From an uncultured Flavobacteriales bacterium (lineage in GTDB: Bacteria > Bacteroidota > Bacteroidia > Flavobacteriales_G > Salibacteraceae), in the NCBI GenBank assembly GCA_913057875.1, contig CAJXPI010000006.1, positions 1 to 34,022 on the forward strand: a DNA stretch of 34,022 nt. The letters run 5' to 3'. Within the stretch, counting starts at the first letter, position 1; every line of letters begins with the position of its first letter. This document shows, in pieces, positions 9,601 to 16,089 of this stretch. Under the pieces are notes generated by a model that did not search any database, had not been told where the DNA came from, and saw only the letters and a program-made list of their open reading frames with translations. Both the position numbers and the translations under genes were made by a program.

Positions 9601-10140
9601 ACAAACGACTTAGGTTGTGATGGAGTAGGTTCTTTTGATGTGGAGTTACATCCGGAAGTTATCTTTAATCTTCCTGCAGATACATCCGTATGGAAAGATT
9701 CTGTATTCACTATTATGGCTGATTCAGGTTATGCTTCTTACTTATGGAATACAAACGAGGTATCTCAAAGTATTACTGTAGGAATGCCAGGAACATATAC
9801 TTGTATTGTTACGGATAGTATTACTGGATGTGAAGGAAATGATGCTATTGTGATTGATTTTAACGTAGGAATTGGATCTGTTGAAATTGCAGAATTGAAA
9901 TTGTATCCAAATCCAGCAAGTGAGTTTATCAACTTAGAGTTCAACAATTTCTCTAGCCAAGGAATGGTGGAAGTTGAATTGTTATCAATTACCGGACAAT
10001 TAGTTCGTTCTATTAATGTAGATGTTTCTTCTACAAACGGAACGCAAACTATTGATGTGTCTAACCTAGCGGTTGGTACTTACATCGTTACTTTCCAATA
10101 TGAAAACGAAAGAGTTGTAAAACAATTCACGATTAAATAA
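3607..10140 (+). CDS. Giant modular T9SS-exported surface protein with SprB repeats
   Basis: 2177 residues. Order of parts (approximate residues): signal peptide 1-24; a PPC-like beta-sandwich 25-155; fibronectin-III-like domain 159-249; GEVED-type domain 285-396 (VDWNGDLDFDDAGEAF ending GSFEDYTINV); second FN3-like domain 399-489; right-handed parallel beta-helix 557-918, rich in NN turns; Ig-like region 950-1065; a lamin-tail-like domain 1100-1275; seven SprB-type repeats 1339-1864; three Ig/PKD-like domains 1865-2095; type A T9SS sorting domain from about 2096 (LKLYPNPASEFINL to the C terminus VKQFTIK). The family pattern points to an adhesin or matrix protein moved through the Sec and type IX systems and attached at the cell surface. 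SprB repeats occur in the gliding adhesin SprB, but this protein is much shorter and gliding is not implied. A hairpin terminator follows. No enzyme domain was seen. Confidence 0.93.
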   Translation: MKINKHLGALIGFLLVGLTGFSQAGSTFTNPAVIASLPYSATTETTCGFGDNYTTADIACTGNYLGGDEKIYSFTPSSNLTNVEVTMSNVGNTWTGLFITDDSTTTGTCMGSVANSSTANRVISGLTMNAGTTYYILVSSWPSPQCVTSYDLSVTAITCPQPTALGVNGVTLTSAYPSWTEAGSATSWQIEYGTSGFAQGTGTLMNASTNSDTITGLTAATNYQYYVRSVCGAADSSNWSGPFGFYTGYCQPNPISVDGQGIVNVSMGSINNATSTETGNYGDYSSMSTNVYQGTSFNVSITYQTGYTYNTWAWVDWNGDLDFDDAGEAFYIGNSANTNPATITGTIAVPATANLGSLRIRLGGADTGLGSTPPSNPCYTGSWGSFEDYTINVNPAPTCPWPDTLNVSNVLANTADFSWVEMGSATSWEVEYGSLGFTPGMGTSSIETTTTASLSSLSVLTNYQVYVRAICGSGDSSIWVGPMGFTTACVGPLSGTYTMDPTAAVSNTNFISMADFKQAVDICGLGGPVVLNVNAGSDTLVGPWDLTAITGASATNTLTINGNNALVHKNPSANHFVRLEGTKHLTINGFNFVNQTPATPMYGFQMKDGCDSIAISNNTINVGMAYTSSLSAGIVSSNSTSNAYSYGNNANNVLVSNNEIIGGYYGIRFNGTSTSVKAHGNTIMNNTIRDFYYYGAYLYYADSVFIDGNDMSRNQRTTAGTGYGIYAAYATHCSIQKNKIHDFGSTTGTFYGMQLRYSDNVVGKESEIINNVMYNVAGSSTSYGIYLFGTKSYINIYHNTIDIETAGSSSKYGIYNTSTTTDINVKNNLVNMHGSGTGSAYGLFYSTSGATLLTDNNNVHVNSSGTNYYGRWSANRSTLSDFQTASSQAANSNETDPVLTDVTNGDYTPLSMAVDNMGAVLGVTTDISGATRSTTTPDVGALEFTGIPGDLGATDVMLARVSDCYGTADTAFVQVSNVLATAADFTTNPLTIVWNVTGPVNTTDSLTVNTGSLAGNSDSIFSISTINMSIPGSYDVSVYIKPNAGNPIAANDSIFNGHSETVSPILVASPDTITLTSPWDSAQFNTQSPLYPISNPYFTERCQFASSTYAGVPSTIPTYIPNNSDYVEITGVPNTGLDGFTYELWVSGTKRITHVFGASEVFSANGTMILSTTGGGSSSPSDHYWVTATSYDAGSSTASGSILKDANGNVVDALGYASFTFPASSGVTASDWSGTGVSGSSSWGIRLEGADVNGPTNWSKTSNTNRQDPNVVNASVIVPTSPTVAGISWDSAGTTVGTDPTFFGGPYNMDGTHTYVVTYTNACGTFMDTVVAMVDLTKAMMTDSTMITCNGANDGAATVAPSGGDAPYTYIWDNGDTTAMADSLTPGAHTVTVYDANNWPATASVTITEPVTLTASTSTMPSTCGVPSGSATVIPAGGTMPYTYAWSDSQTTATAASLTGGGYSVTVTDANMCSIIASATVSDIGAPTISIAVDSVVACFGDSSGVVTASAIGGTTPYNYAWSSGGMMATENGLPVGIHTVTLTDNSGCVATSTVTMTQNTPLLAIVNGTTNPACNGDATGTATSIAGGGVAPYVYSWSSGDMSANAMNLAAGSYTLTVTDAVGCMQTTSVIVTQPNPLSGAFVNAMDVSCNGGSNGMVEMLNAGGTAPYTLSWSNGSSSNSASGLSAGYVSVTVTDANNCMLEDSINITEPTALTSAASVTSDVLCNGGNTGSASVSAAGGTMPLVYGWSNGAGGMSATGLTAGTYSVSVTDGNNCQTTSSVTVTEPTALAVSVSGTDVSCYGMNDGTAMAMASGATAPYSYSWNTGASTASLSSLGMGMYSVDVTDANGCMMSGMTTIDEPMMVTVSLGADQTLCDGDSLDIDAGAGFASYTWSTGDTTSSAGVNSNSLGAGSTTVSVMVTDAAGCMGSDSMVVTVSDPVMVAMVGDNELCMYEIGNLDAGPGHANYMWSNGSTSQLIRVYPTDMTVGSNTYTVTVTNDLGCDGVGSFDVELHPEVIFNLPADTSVWKDSVFTIMADSGYASYLWNTNEVSQSITVGMPGTYTCIVTDSITGCEGNDAIVIDFNVGIGSVEIAELKLYPNPASEFINLEFNNFSSQGMVEVELLSITGQLVRSINVDVSSTNGTQTIDVSNLAVGTYIVTFQYENERVVKQFTIK
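7621..9198 (+). repeat. Seven tandem SprB-type protein repeats (coding)
   Basis: Seven units of about 75 residues share the pattern C-(N/Y/F)-G-x-x-x-G, then GG(T)xPYxYxW(S/D), then a YSVTVTDxNxC block and a closing TEP-like end. The second unit starts TCGVPSG in place of the usual CNG. Units are diverged at the DNA level, so this is an old array with no sign of recent copying. Confidence 0.85.
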
Positions 10141-10160
10141 GAGTTTATTCATTCATACGA

Positions 10161-10198
10161 AAGAAGGGGGAGGTCATATGATCTTCCCTTTTTTTTTG
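10161..10198 (+). terminator. Rho-independent terminator after the giant surface gene
   Basis: GGGAGGTC-ATAT-GATCTTCCC forms an 8-base-pair stem (one wobble, one bulge) directly followed by nine T. It begins 20-30 bases after the stop codon and before the nhaA promoter. Confidence 0.75.
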
Positions 10199-10233
10199 TC
10201 TAAAATTTTGATTTACCCTAATGTGCACCAGCT

Positions 10234-10264
10234 TTTGTTTCTAAGTGTTAAGATTGTATCTTTC
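10234..10264 (+). promoter_or_regulatory. Candidate nhaA promoter
   Basis: TTTG (10234-10237) and TATCTTTC (10257-10264, one mismatch from TAnnTTTG) are separated by 19 bases, the usual Bacteroidota -33/-7 spacing. The ATG at 10282 would lie about 12 bases after the transcription start. Confidence 0.5.
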
Positions 10265-10281
10265 CTACTAAATAGTACAAT

Positions 10282-11628
10282 ATGGAGGAATTAATACCTG
10301 TAAAAGGCGAGGTTGTTAAAGTAAGTCGGCAGGCTAGAGAATTTATATCAAAAGAAACCATTAGTGGTGTTTTGTTAGTAATAGCCGCTCTCATTGCTAT
10401 ATTATGGGCAAACTCACCTTGGGCAGAAAGCTATCATCATGTGTGGCACGAAATCAATATTGAGTTTGCTATTGGTAACTGGTTTGATTTAGACGCCTCT
10501 CTTAATCATTGGATAAACGATGGCTTAATGGCTATTTTCTTTTTTACCGTTGGATTGGAAATAAAAAGAGAGGTGATGGAGGGAGAGTTAAGTTCTATTA
10601 AGAAAGCCTCCTTGCCGATTATGGCAGCTGTAGGAGGGATGGTTTTTCCGGCTTTGATCTATGTAGCTTTTAACTTCGACAACCCATTAACAAGTAAAGG
10701 GTGGGGTATTCCCATGGCAACAGATATAGGTTTTGCACTGGGTGTTTTGGCGCTCTTGGGTGATCGCGTTAGTATTAATCTTAAGATTTTTTTAACGGCC
10801 TTAGCCATTGCTGATGATTTAGGCGCAATAATGGTAATTGCACTTTTTTATACAGATCCAGCAAGTATTGACTTTGCACAATTGTGGACAGCTCTTGCTT
10901 TTGTGGTCGTTTTATTAGGAGCAAATAAAATAGGAATAAGAAGTGGCACCTTTTATGGGGTGGTAGGATTGTTTGGTGTCTGGGTAGCTTTTGTGTATTC
11001 TGGAATTCATGCCACATTTGCAGGAGTGCTAATTGCCTTAACTATTCCAGCAAGAGCCAAAATTAAAGGAACCGAATTCATTCTAAAGGCGAGAAGGTTA
11101 AGACGAAAATTTGTAAAAAATCCCGTTGAGGGAGAATTGCTTTCTCCAGAGCAAACGGAAGCGGTTGCAGGAATGGAGAAAATACTAGAGGAAATACAAA
11201 CACCTTTGCAAAAATTAGAACATACCATTCATCCATTCGTTGCTTATGTGGTATTACCACTATTTGCATTGAGTAATGCGGGAGTTCATATCTCAGGTAA
11301 AATGGTCGATTTACTGTTTGATCCCGTGGCGCTTGGGGTTATTGTTGGGTTGGTTTTTGGAAAATTTTTAGGCGTGGTAATTGTTTCAAAAATTATGGTA
11401 GCCCTTCGCATTTCAGATTTACCTCAAAATGTAAATTGGCCAGAGATTTATGGTGTGGGTATGTTAGCTGGGATTGGTTTTACCATGTCTATTTTCATTT
11501 CGGATTTGGCGTTTGACGATGTCTCAATTATTGAAAAAGCAAAGATTGGGGTAATGGCTGCCACCTTAATTTCCTCCGTTACTGGAATTTTAATTTTAAA
11601 ATGGTATTACAATAAACCAGATTCATAG
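10282..11628 (+). CDS. nhaA: Na+/H+ antiporter NhaA
   Basis: NhaA exchanges internal sodium for external protons across the inner membrane, for pH and salt homeostasis. The 448-residue protein has the hydrophobic segments of the family, the GLMAIFFFTVGLEIKRE segment (about residues 81-97), ATDIG with Asp148 and the ion-binding pair in LTALAIADDLGAI (Asp178, Asp179; equivalent to Asp163/Asp164 in E. coli). It is about 60 residues longer than the E. coli protein, mostly through the N-terminal tail and a charged cytoplasmic loop around residues 255-315, a common variant. Bounded upstream by a terminator, so it starts its own unit. A small membrane protein gene follows after 26 bases. Sodium dependence would fit a marine or brackish habitat, but NhaA is widespread. 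Confidence 0.97.
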   Translation: MEELIPVKGEVVKVSRQAREFISKETISGVLLVIAALIAILWANSPWAESYHHVWHEINIEFAIGNWFDLDASLNHWINDGLMAIFFFTVGLEIKREVMEGELSSIKKASLPIMAAVGGMVFPALIYVAFNFDNPLTSKGWGIPMATDIGFALGVLALLGDRVSINLKIFLTALAIADDLGAIMVIALFYTDPASIDFAQLWTALAFVVVLLGANKIGIRSGTFYGVVGLFGVWVAFVYSGIHATFAGVLIALTIPARAKIKGTEFILKARRLRRKFVKNPVEGELLSPEQTEAVAGMEKILEEIQTPLQKLEHTIHPFVAYVVLPLFALSNAGVHISGKMVDLLFDPVALGVIVGLVFGKFLGVVIVSKIMVALRISDLPQNVNWPEIYGVGMLAGIGFTMSIFISDLAFDDVSIIEKAKIGVMAATLISSVTGILILKWYYNKPDS

Positions 11629-11636
11629 TACTTTTG
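11629..11636 (+). promoter_or_regulatory. -7 box before the small membrane protein gene
   Basis: TACTTTTG followed by CA is an exact TAnnTTTG match immediately after the nhaA stop codon and 18 bases before the GTG start. The gene could therefore be transcribed on its own as well as from nhaA. Confidence 0.5.
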
Positions 11637-11654
11637 CACGCTTAAATTTTAAGA

Positions 11655-12257
11655 GTGAAATCTTTAATCAATTTTTTTATTTTATTGGCTATCATTTGCG
11701 CAGCATTGGTTTCCATTTATGGCACTGTAAGCAAATATACAGCTCATCATTTTATGGCATATATTGTCCAGGATGGGAAACAAATTCCCATAGAAAACCA
11801 TATAGCCAAGGTTAAGAAAGCACCTTTTAAAGTGGTAGTTGATATGCCAGATAAAACCGGAGTATTTGTTAATATCTCTAACGAAGGAGGGACTTTTCAT
11901 AGTGGATTGAAAAATGTTTCAGCCTCCAAACTGAAGGGGTTTTCAAAACCCGCTATATACGAGTATTGGAAGAATTCAAATAAAGAGTTGTTAATAAGCA
12001 AAACCAAGCCCAACTTTTGGTTTATTGAAACTGCAGCTAAAAGTAGGTTCTCCTCTTATGAGAAGGTAAACGGAAGATATATTTGTTCTCGAGAAGTGGA
12101 GCAACTTTATGATGTAGATTTACATAAAAAAGTTCCTCTGGGTGAGGTAAAAGGTGATGTGTATTTTACGTTTATAAAATTTGAAGCAAATGGTGAAAAC
12201 ATCCGTAATAGGGAATTAATGCGTCACAATTTTAAAATAAAATGGATCGATGAATAA
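11655..12257 (+). CDS. Hypothetical membrane-anchored protein
   Basis: 200 residues beginning with a single hydrophobic segment (about 4-25, INFFILLAIICAALVSIYG), followed by a soluble region expected outside the inner membrane. No conserved domain was recognised. The start is GTG: an in-frame TAA lies only nine bases upstream and the next in-frame ATG would remove the membrane segment, so GTG at 11655 is the only sensible start. It follows nhaA by 26 bases and converges with the TlpA-like gene, the two stops being 2 bases apart. Function unknown. Confidence 0.75.
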   Translation: MKSLINFFILLAIICAALVSIYGTVSKYTAHHFMAYIVQDGKQIPIENHIAKVKKAPFKVVVDMPDKTGVFVNISNEGGTFHSGLKNVSASKLKGFSKPAIYEYWKNSNKELLISKTKPNFWFIETAAKSRFSSYEKVNGRYICSREVEQLYDVDLHKKVPLGEVKGDVYFTFIKFEANGENIRNRELMRHNFKIKWIDE

Positions 12258-12259
12258 TG

Positions 12260-13138
12260 TTACTCTTTAAGTATGCCATTGATTTTTGAAGATAGAAAAC
12301 CTTTTAAATTTTCAGCTTTTGAATATCCTGATTGTGAGAAACGTACCATACCTCTTTGGTCAATTACGACTAGGGTAGGAAAGGAAGTAACTTTTAGATT
12401 AGAAGATGCACCCCCTGTATGATCCTTATAAAATGGTAACTCATAATTGTTTTCCTTTTCAAAGGCCAAAATTTTCGCTACTGAATCGTCAGAGTTTTTA
12501 GCGTTGATAATCAAAAATACCACGTCCATGTTTCCTTCGAATTCTTTCACCAAAGGTTGAAGTTCTAAAAATTCATCTCGACAAGGTTTACACCAAGTTG
12601 CCCAAAAATCTACTATAACTACCTTTCCTTTAAGACTAGAAAGTTGAATAGGGACTCCTTGCAAGTCATGGACCTCAAAATTCGAAATCGCCTCATATTT
12701 TTCCTCTCCCAATACGTTTTGAATAAATCTAGGGTATTCTACCAATGCTCCATAAGCCGCAAGGCTCATTGAGGCTAGGCCCATCAGAACGTTAAGGATC
12801 ATAGGTTTTTTTAAAGATTTTAAATGTAGTCCTAGAGTCGTGAATAATACACCCGAAACACCTAACGGTATAACCGTAGGATTAATAAATCCAATGCCGA
12901 TCATAAAAACAAAGGGGCTAGCTAGTTTCCATATTTTTTTAAATAATGGAAAATCTTCAATATCTGATCTGAAACCAATAACGAAACTTACCAAAGCAGT
13001 AAGTAGTGCGGCATAATGAAAACCATAATAATATCCCACCAAAAAAGCTAATAAGAAATTAAACATGCTCAAATAGCCAGTCATTTTTCTTTGCTGTTCT
13101 AATTCTTTGTTAACCTCTGTTGGTTCTGAATTATTCAT
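12260..13138 (-). CDS. Membrane protein with C-terminal TlpA/ResA-like thioredoxin domain
   Basis: 292 residues. The N-terminal half (about 20-140) has four or five predicted membrane segments. The C-terminal half (from about 150) is a thioredoxin fold of the TlpA/ResA type with the redox motif FWATWCKPC (Cys183 and Cys186) and the cis-proline region TSFPTLVVID. Such proteins reduce or oxidise thiols on the outer side of the inner membrane, for example during cytochrome c maturation. The multi-span N-terminal part is unusual compared with the single anchor of TlpA or ResA, and may carry electrons or only anchor the domain. A TAATTTTG -7 box lies 22 bases before the ATG. A strong terminator separates it from transaldolase upstream. 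Confidence 0.88.
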   Translation of the reverse strand: MNNSEPTEVNKELEQQRKMTGYLSMFNFLLAFLVGYYYGFHYAALLTALVSFVIGFRSDIEDFPLFKKIWKLASPFVFMIGIGFINPTVIPLGVSGVLFTTLGLHLKSLKKPMILNVLMGLASMSLAAYGALVEYPRFIQNVLGEEKYEAISNFEVHDLQGVPIQLSSLKGKVVIVDFWATWCKPCRDEFLELQPLVKEFEGNMDVVFLIINAKNSDDSVAKILAFEKENNYELPFYKDHTGGASSNLKVTSFPTLVVIDQRGMVRFSQSGYSKAENLKGFLSSKINGILKE

Positions 13139-13160
13139 ATATTGGTTTAAAATTATTGTG

Positions 13161-13168
13161 CAAAATTA
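13161..13168 (-). promoter_or_regulatory. -7 box for the TlpA-like gene
   Basis: The minus strand reads TAATTTTG followed by CA, an exact TAnnTTTG match 22 bases before the ATG at 13138. A TTTG lies 15 bases further upstream (13184-13187), slightly closer than the usual spacing. Confidence 0.6.
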
Positions 13169-13220
13169 AATGGATTGAGGAATCAAACAGTTACAAAGGT
13201 TGCAAAAGTGTAGGCATAAA

Positions 13221-13246
13221 AAAAGCGAACCTTCAGGTTCGCTTTT
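13221..13246 (-). terminator. Terminator after the udk-transaldolase operon
   Basis: AAAAGCGAACC-TTCA-GGTTCGCTTTT is a perfect 11-base-pair stem with a four-base loop and T-runs on both sides. It lies 17 bases beyond the transaldolase stop on the minus strand. By symmetry it could act in either direction, but no plus-strand gene runs into it. Confidence 0.9.
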
Positions 13247-13263
13247 TCCTAATAAATTTTGTT

Positions 13264-13920
13264 TTATTTATTCCCTTTTGCGTGATCAGCCAAGAATTGT
13301 GCTAATCCACTCTCGGTTAAAGGGTGTTTTAATAATCCTAAAATTGAACTAAGTGGCCCAGTCATTACATCAGAACCTACCTCAGCACAACGAATAACAT
13401 GCATCGTGTTTCGAACAGATGCTGCCAATATTTCAGTTTCAAACATATAGTTATCAAAGATGGCTCTAATTTGAGCGATTAACTCCATTCCGTCATAGCC
13501 TATATCGTCTAAACGACCAATAAATGGAGATACGTAAGTTGCTCCCGCTTTTGCAGCTAAAAGAGCTTGGCCTGCAGTAAAGATTAAAGTGCAGTTGGTC
13601 TTGATTCCTTTGTCAGAAAAGTATTTTAAAGCTTTAATCCCATCTTTTACCATCGGAATTTTTACCACAATGTTTGGGTGCAACGCAGCAAGAATTTCTC
13701 CTTCTCTTACCATTCCTTCAAAATCGGTAGAAATAACCTCTGCACTAACGTCTCCATCTGAAATTTCACAGATATTTACATAGTGATCTAAAATATTTTG
13801 TTGACCTGTAATTCCTTCTTTGGCCATTAATGATGGATTCGTGGTTACCCCATCTAAAATTCCTAAATCTTGAGCCTCTTTAATTTGTTCAAGATTTGCT
13901 GTGTCAATGAAAAATTTCAT
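13264..13920 (-). CDS. Transaldolase / fructose-6-phosphate aldolase family
   Basis: 218-residue short-form transaldolase (MipB/TalC type). It opens with [13 protein letters not shown] and GVTTNPSL. The Schiff-base lysine lies in IVVKIPM (Lys87). Other marks are [20 protein letters not shown] and SPFIGRLDD. This class either transfers dihydroxyacetone units in the pentose phosphate pathway or cleaves fructose-6-phosphate; the sequence alone does not decide, so both tal and fsa would be defensible symbols. The gene starts 11 bases after udk and ends just before a strong terminator, so the two form a short operon linking sugar-phosphate and nucleoside metabolism. Confidence 0.93.
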   Translation of the reverse strand: MKFFIDTANLEQIKEAQDLGILDGVTTNPSLMAKEGITGQQNILDHYVNICEISDGDVSAEVISTDFEGMVREGEILAALHPNIVVKIPMVKDGIKALKYFSDKGIKTNCTLIFTAGQALLAAKAGATYVSPFIGRLDDIGYDGMELIAQIRAIFDNYMFETEILAASVRNTMHVIRCAEVGSDVMTGPLSSILGLLKHPLTESGLAQFLADHAKGNK

Positions 13921-13931
13921 AACTGTATTAT

Positions 13932-14570
13932 TTATTGCTGATAAAAGTGTGAGATTAATTTTGATCTAAGGTGATTTGTAATCACGTCAAGTCCTTTAGT
14001 ATAATGACTATTGTTTGTCACAATTACATGTGAGTCATCACGGTAAGGCTTTAAATACTTTTTATAGGAAGGAATAACGTGGTTATCCCATTGGTAACGG
14101 ACAGATTCCTCATTGTATCCTCTTTCAATGTGGTCGCGTTTTAGTCTTCTTTCTAGCATATGATGTTCTCGAACATCAATGAAAACACGCAAATCCAATG
14201 CTTTTCGGATTTCCTCAAAATGAAAAATAAAAAGACCTTCCATAATAACAATAGGACGCGGCTCGATAGTAATTAAACCTGGAACTTTGTCTTTGTTATT
14301 AAATGTATATTCCTTAATCGTTATCGGTTCCCAATTCATTACATGCTCTAAATCAGCATGAAACTTTTGACGATCAATCGAGGTGGGTAAGTCAAAATTA
14401 ACTTCTCCATTTTCATCCTTCGCCTGTTCATCAATGGGGAGGTAATAGTTGTCTTGGGTAATAATAGAGACTGTTTTTGGCGGTAAGGAGTTCTTGAGGT
14501 CCATCAAAAATGATGTCTTTCCGGATGCACTTCCGCCTGCAATACCCACTAAATAAGGCTTTACCTTCAT
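13932..14570 (-). CDS. udk: Uridine kinase
   Basis: Uridine kinase phosphorylates uridine and cytidine in pyrimidine salvage. The protein has the P-loop GGSASGKT (about residues 12-19), the QDNYY segment, FDLPTSID, and the lid-type [11 protein letters not shown] region. I place the start at the ATG at 14570 (212 residues): the ORF-track start is a TTG lying within the -7 box TAATTTTG and cannot be translated from that promoter. The ATG is only six bases after the -7 box, so the mRNA would be leaderless or nearly so. Transaldolase follows after 11 bases. Confidence 0.95.
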   Translation of the reverse strand: MKVKPYLVGIAGGSASGKTSFLMDLKNSLPPKTVSIITQDNYYLPIDEQAKDENGEVNFDLPTSIDRQKFHADLEHVMNWEPITIKEYTFNNKDKVPGLITIEPRPIVIMEGLFIFHFEEIRKALDLRVFIDVREHHMLERRLKRDHIERGYNEESVRYQWDNHVIPSYKKYLKPYRDDSHVIVTNNSHYTKGLDVITNHLRSKLISHFYQQ

Positions 14571-14576
14571 GGGGTA

Positions 14577-14584
14577 CAAAATTA
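14577..14584 (-). promoter_or_regulatory. -7 box for udk, directly before the start codon
   Basis: The minus strand reads TAATTTTG then TACCCC then ATG. The box matches TAnnTTTG exactly and leaves six bases before the start codon. The TTG called by the ORF track is the last part of this box. Confidence 0.6.
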
Positions 14585-14712
14585 GATGCTTCGTTGGATT
14601 AACAGGCGTAAACTGTATAAAAAAAATGAAAAGTAATTAACAAATTAGTAGTATTTTAAAAGCAAGAAGATCCCATAATTAGTAGCGCTTCTTAGGGGAG
14701 TTAAAAAAAATG

Positions 14713-14741
14713 TTTGGCAACCCAATTTTATGCTATATTTG
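14713..14741 (+). promoter_or_regulatory. Promoter of the three-lipoprotein operon
   Basis: TTTG (14713-14716) and TATATTTG (14734-14741) are 17 bases apart, matching the Bacteroidota -33 and -7 elements. The ATG at 14765 is 23 bases downstream. The ORF-track start (TTG at 14714) is part of the -33 box. Confidence 0.7.
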
Positions 14742-14764
14742 AGGCTTTCAGAATACATTTTGAT

Positions 14765-15424
14765 ATGAATAAATCGATAAAGTTTTTACTTCTCATCTCA
14801 GTATTAGCCTTTGGAACGGTTACTTGCCAAAAGGACAACTTAGTTACCAATGTTCCTCACAATCAAGAACCAGATTTGGATTGGGGTAAAGGCGATTCTG
14901 TACCATTAGTAACGGACTTTTATTTTCAAGGAAAAATTGATAGTACTTTCTACACCATGCAAGATAGTATTGATGGCTTTTACAATTTAGTATTCGATTC
15001 TACCTATTTGGATTGCAGTGATACCACTTCATTTTACGGACAACTTACAGGTATGTATACCCTGGGTATGAATAACTCTTTGGAAATTAAATTTCTTAAA
15101 TGTATTGAAGATCCTACAGATAGTGATGATCAGGAAAGCTTATTATTTGCGGGTACCTATCCCTATGGTAGTTCGGCAACTTTAAATCAAACGGATGGAG
15201 TAGAAATTACTTGGATTGATGATAATGGAAAGGTGTGGAAATCGTTACCTGGCAGTGGGTCCAGTGGAGATGATTCTTTTGTGGTTCAATTAATTTCAGC
15301 AAACCCTGGAAAGGGCTTAGGAGATAACTTAATTTTAGGAACCATGGATTTAAGGTTATATAATGAAACAGAATCTATTCGCATTGAGGGAGGGGTATTC
15401 AGTTTTCAATACGGAGTTTATTAA
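14765..15424 (+). CDS. Lipoprotein, first of three tandem paralogues
   Basis: 219 residues from the ATG at 14765: MNKSIKFLLLISVLAFGTVT then Cys21, a lipoprotein signal peptide followed by QKDN. The track start at 14714 (TTG) adds a non-signal extension overlapping the promoter and is rejected. The mature part is acidic, with a beta-rich pattern and no recognised enzyme motif. Its C-terminal block (GTMDLRLYNETESIRIEGG then F) aligns with the ends of the next two proteins, as does the segment before it (KVWKSLPG against VLWSTAFGG and VLWTSSMGQ). The next gene starts 3 bases after its stop. Function unknown. Confidence 0.82.
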   Translation: MNKSIKFLLLISVLAFGTVTCQKDNLVTNVPHNQEPDLDWGKGDSVPLVTDFYFQGKIDSTFYTMQDSIDGFYNLVFDSTYLDCSDTTSFYGQLTGMYTLGMNNSLEIKFLKCIEDPTDSDDQESLLFAGTYPYGSSATLNQTDGVEITWIDDNGKVWKSLPGSGSSGDDSFVVQLISANPGKGLGDNLILGTMDLRLYNETESIRIEGGVFSFQYGVY

Positions 15425-15427
15425 GGT

Positions 15428-16087
15428 ATGAACATTAAAGGAATTTCGGGATTAATCTCCCTTTTTATATCAGGTTTAATCTTTGTTTCATCTTGTGAGT
15501 CGGAAGAGGCTTTACCTGCTTATCAAAACCCCAATCAAAGTGATACTAGCGGTAACAATATAGTGGTTGATCTATTTGTTAGTGCCTCTATTGATAATAT
15601 TCCGGTTAATTATGTAAATGGGGTTTCAGCTTATTCTAATTGGACGCTTAGTGAACAAGAAGGTTTTTGCACAAATGATCCCAATCACTTTATTCAGTCG
15701 CATGTAACTGCATTTATTATTCCCGAAAGGTTAGAAGAGTCTATTTATGTGGATATAAGAGGGTGTGTGAATAACGACAGTATGACAGATATTAATATTA
15801 TTGATTCTGTTTTGGTTGTTGGTCCCATTCCATATTACCCCAAATCAAAAGATAATCGCACGGCCATTGTTAAGTACATTGATCAGGATAGTGTTTTATG
15901 GAGTACTGCATTTGGAGGTAATAATAGTTCGTTTTCTAGGTTTGAGTTATCTGCAGTTGTAGAAAACAATAGAGATGATTTCTCTGAAAAAATTGCTTTT
16001 GGAAAATTTGATGGATATTTCTATAATGGTAAGGGAGATTCTTTAAAAATAAAAGGAGGCCAATTTAAAGGCCGAATAGTACAGTAG
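15428..16087 (+). CDS. Lipoprotein, second of three tandem paralogues
   Basis: 219 residues with the lipoprotein signal MNIKGISGLISLFISGLIFV, then SSC (Cys23) and an acidic ESEE stretch, which may favour export to the outer leaflet. The shared C-terminal block reads GKFDGYFYNGKGDSLKIKGG then QFKGR. The middle region VDLFVSASIDNIPVNYVNG has a counterpart in the third protein (YFINATVDGSSLNMLNN). It lies 3 bases after the first paralogue and 2 bases before the third, an arrangement suggesting translational coupling. No known domain was recognised. Confidence 0.82.
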   Translation: MNIKGISGLISLFISGLIFVSSCESEEALPAYQNPNQSDTSGNNIVVDLFVSASIDNIPVNYVNGVSAYSNWTLSEQEGFCTNDPNHFIQSHVTAFIIPERLEESIYVDIRGCVNNDSMTDINIIDSVLVVGPIPYYPKSKDNRTAIVKYIDQDSVLWSTAFGGNNSSFSRFELSAVVENNRDDFSEKIAFGKFDGYFYNGKGDSLKIKGGQFKGRIVQ

Positions 16088-16089
16088 TT

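Noticed and set aside
3607-10140. Gliding motility adhesin SprB.
   Set aside because: SprB is several times longer and lies with remFG and sprCDF-type genes; none are present. Only the repeat type is shared.
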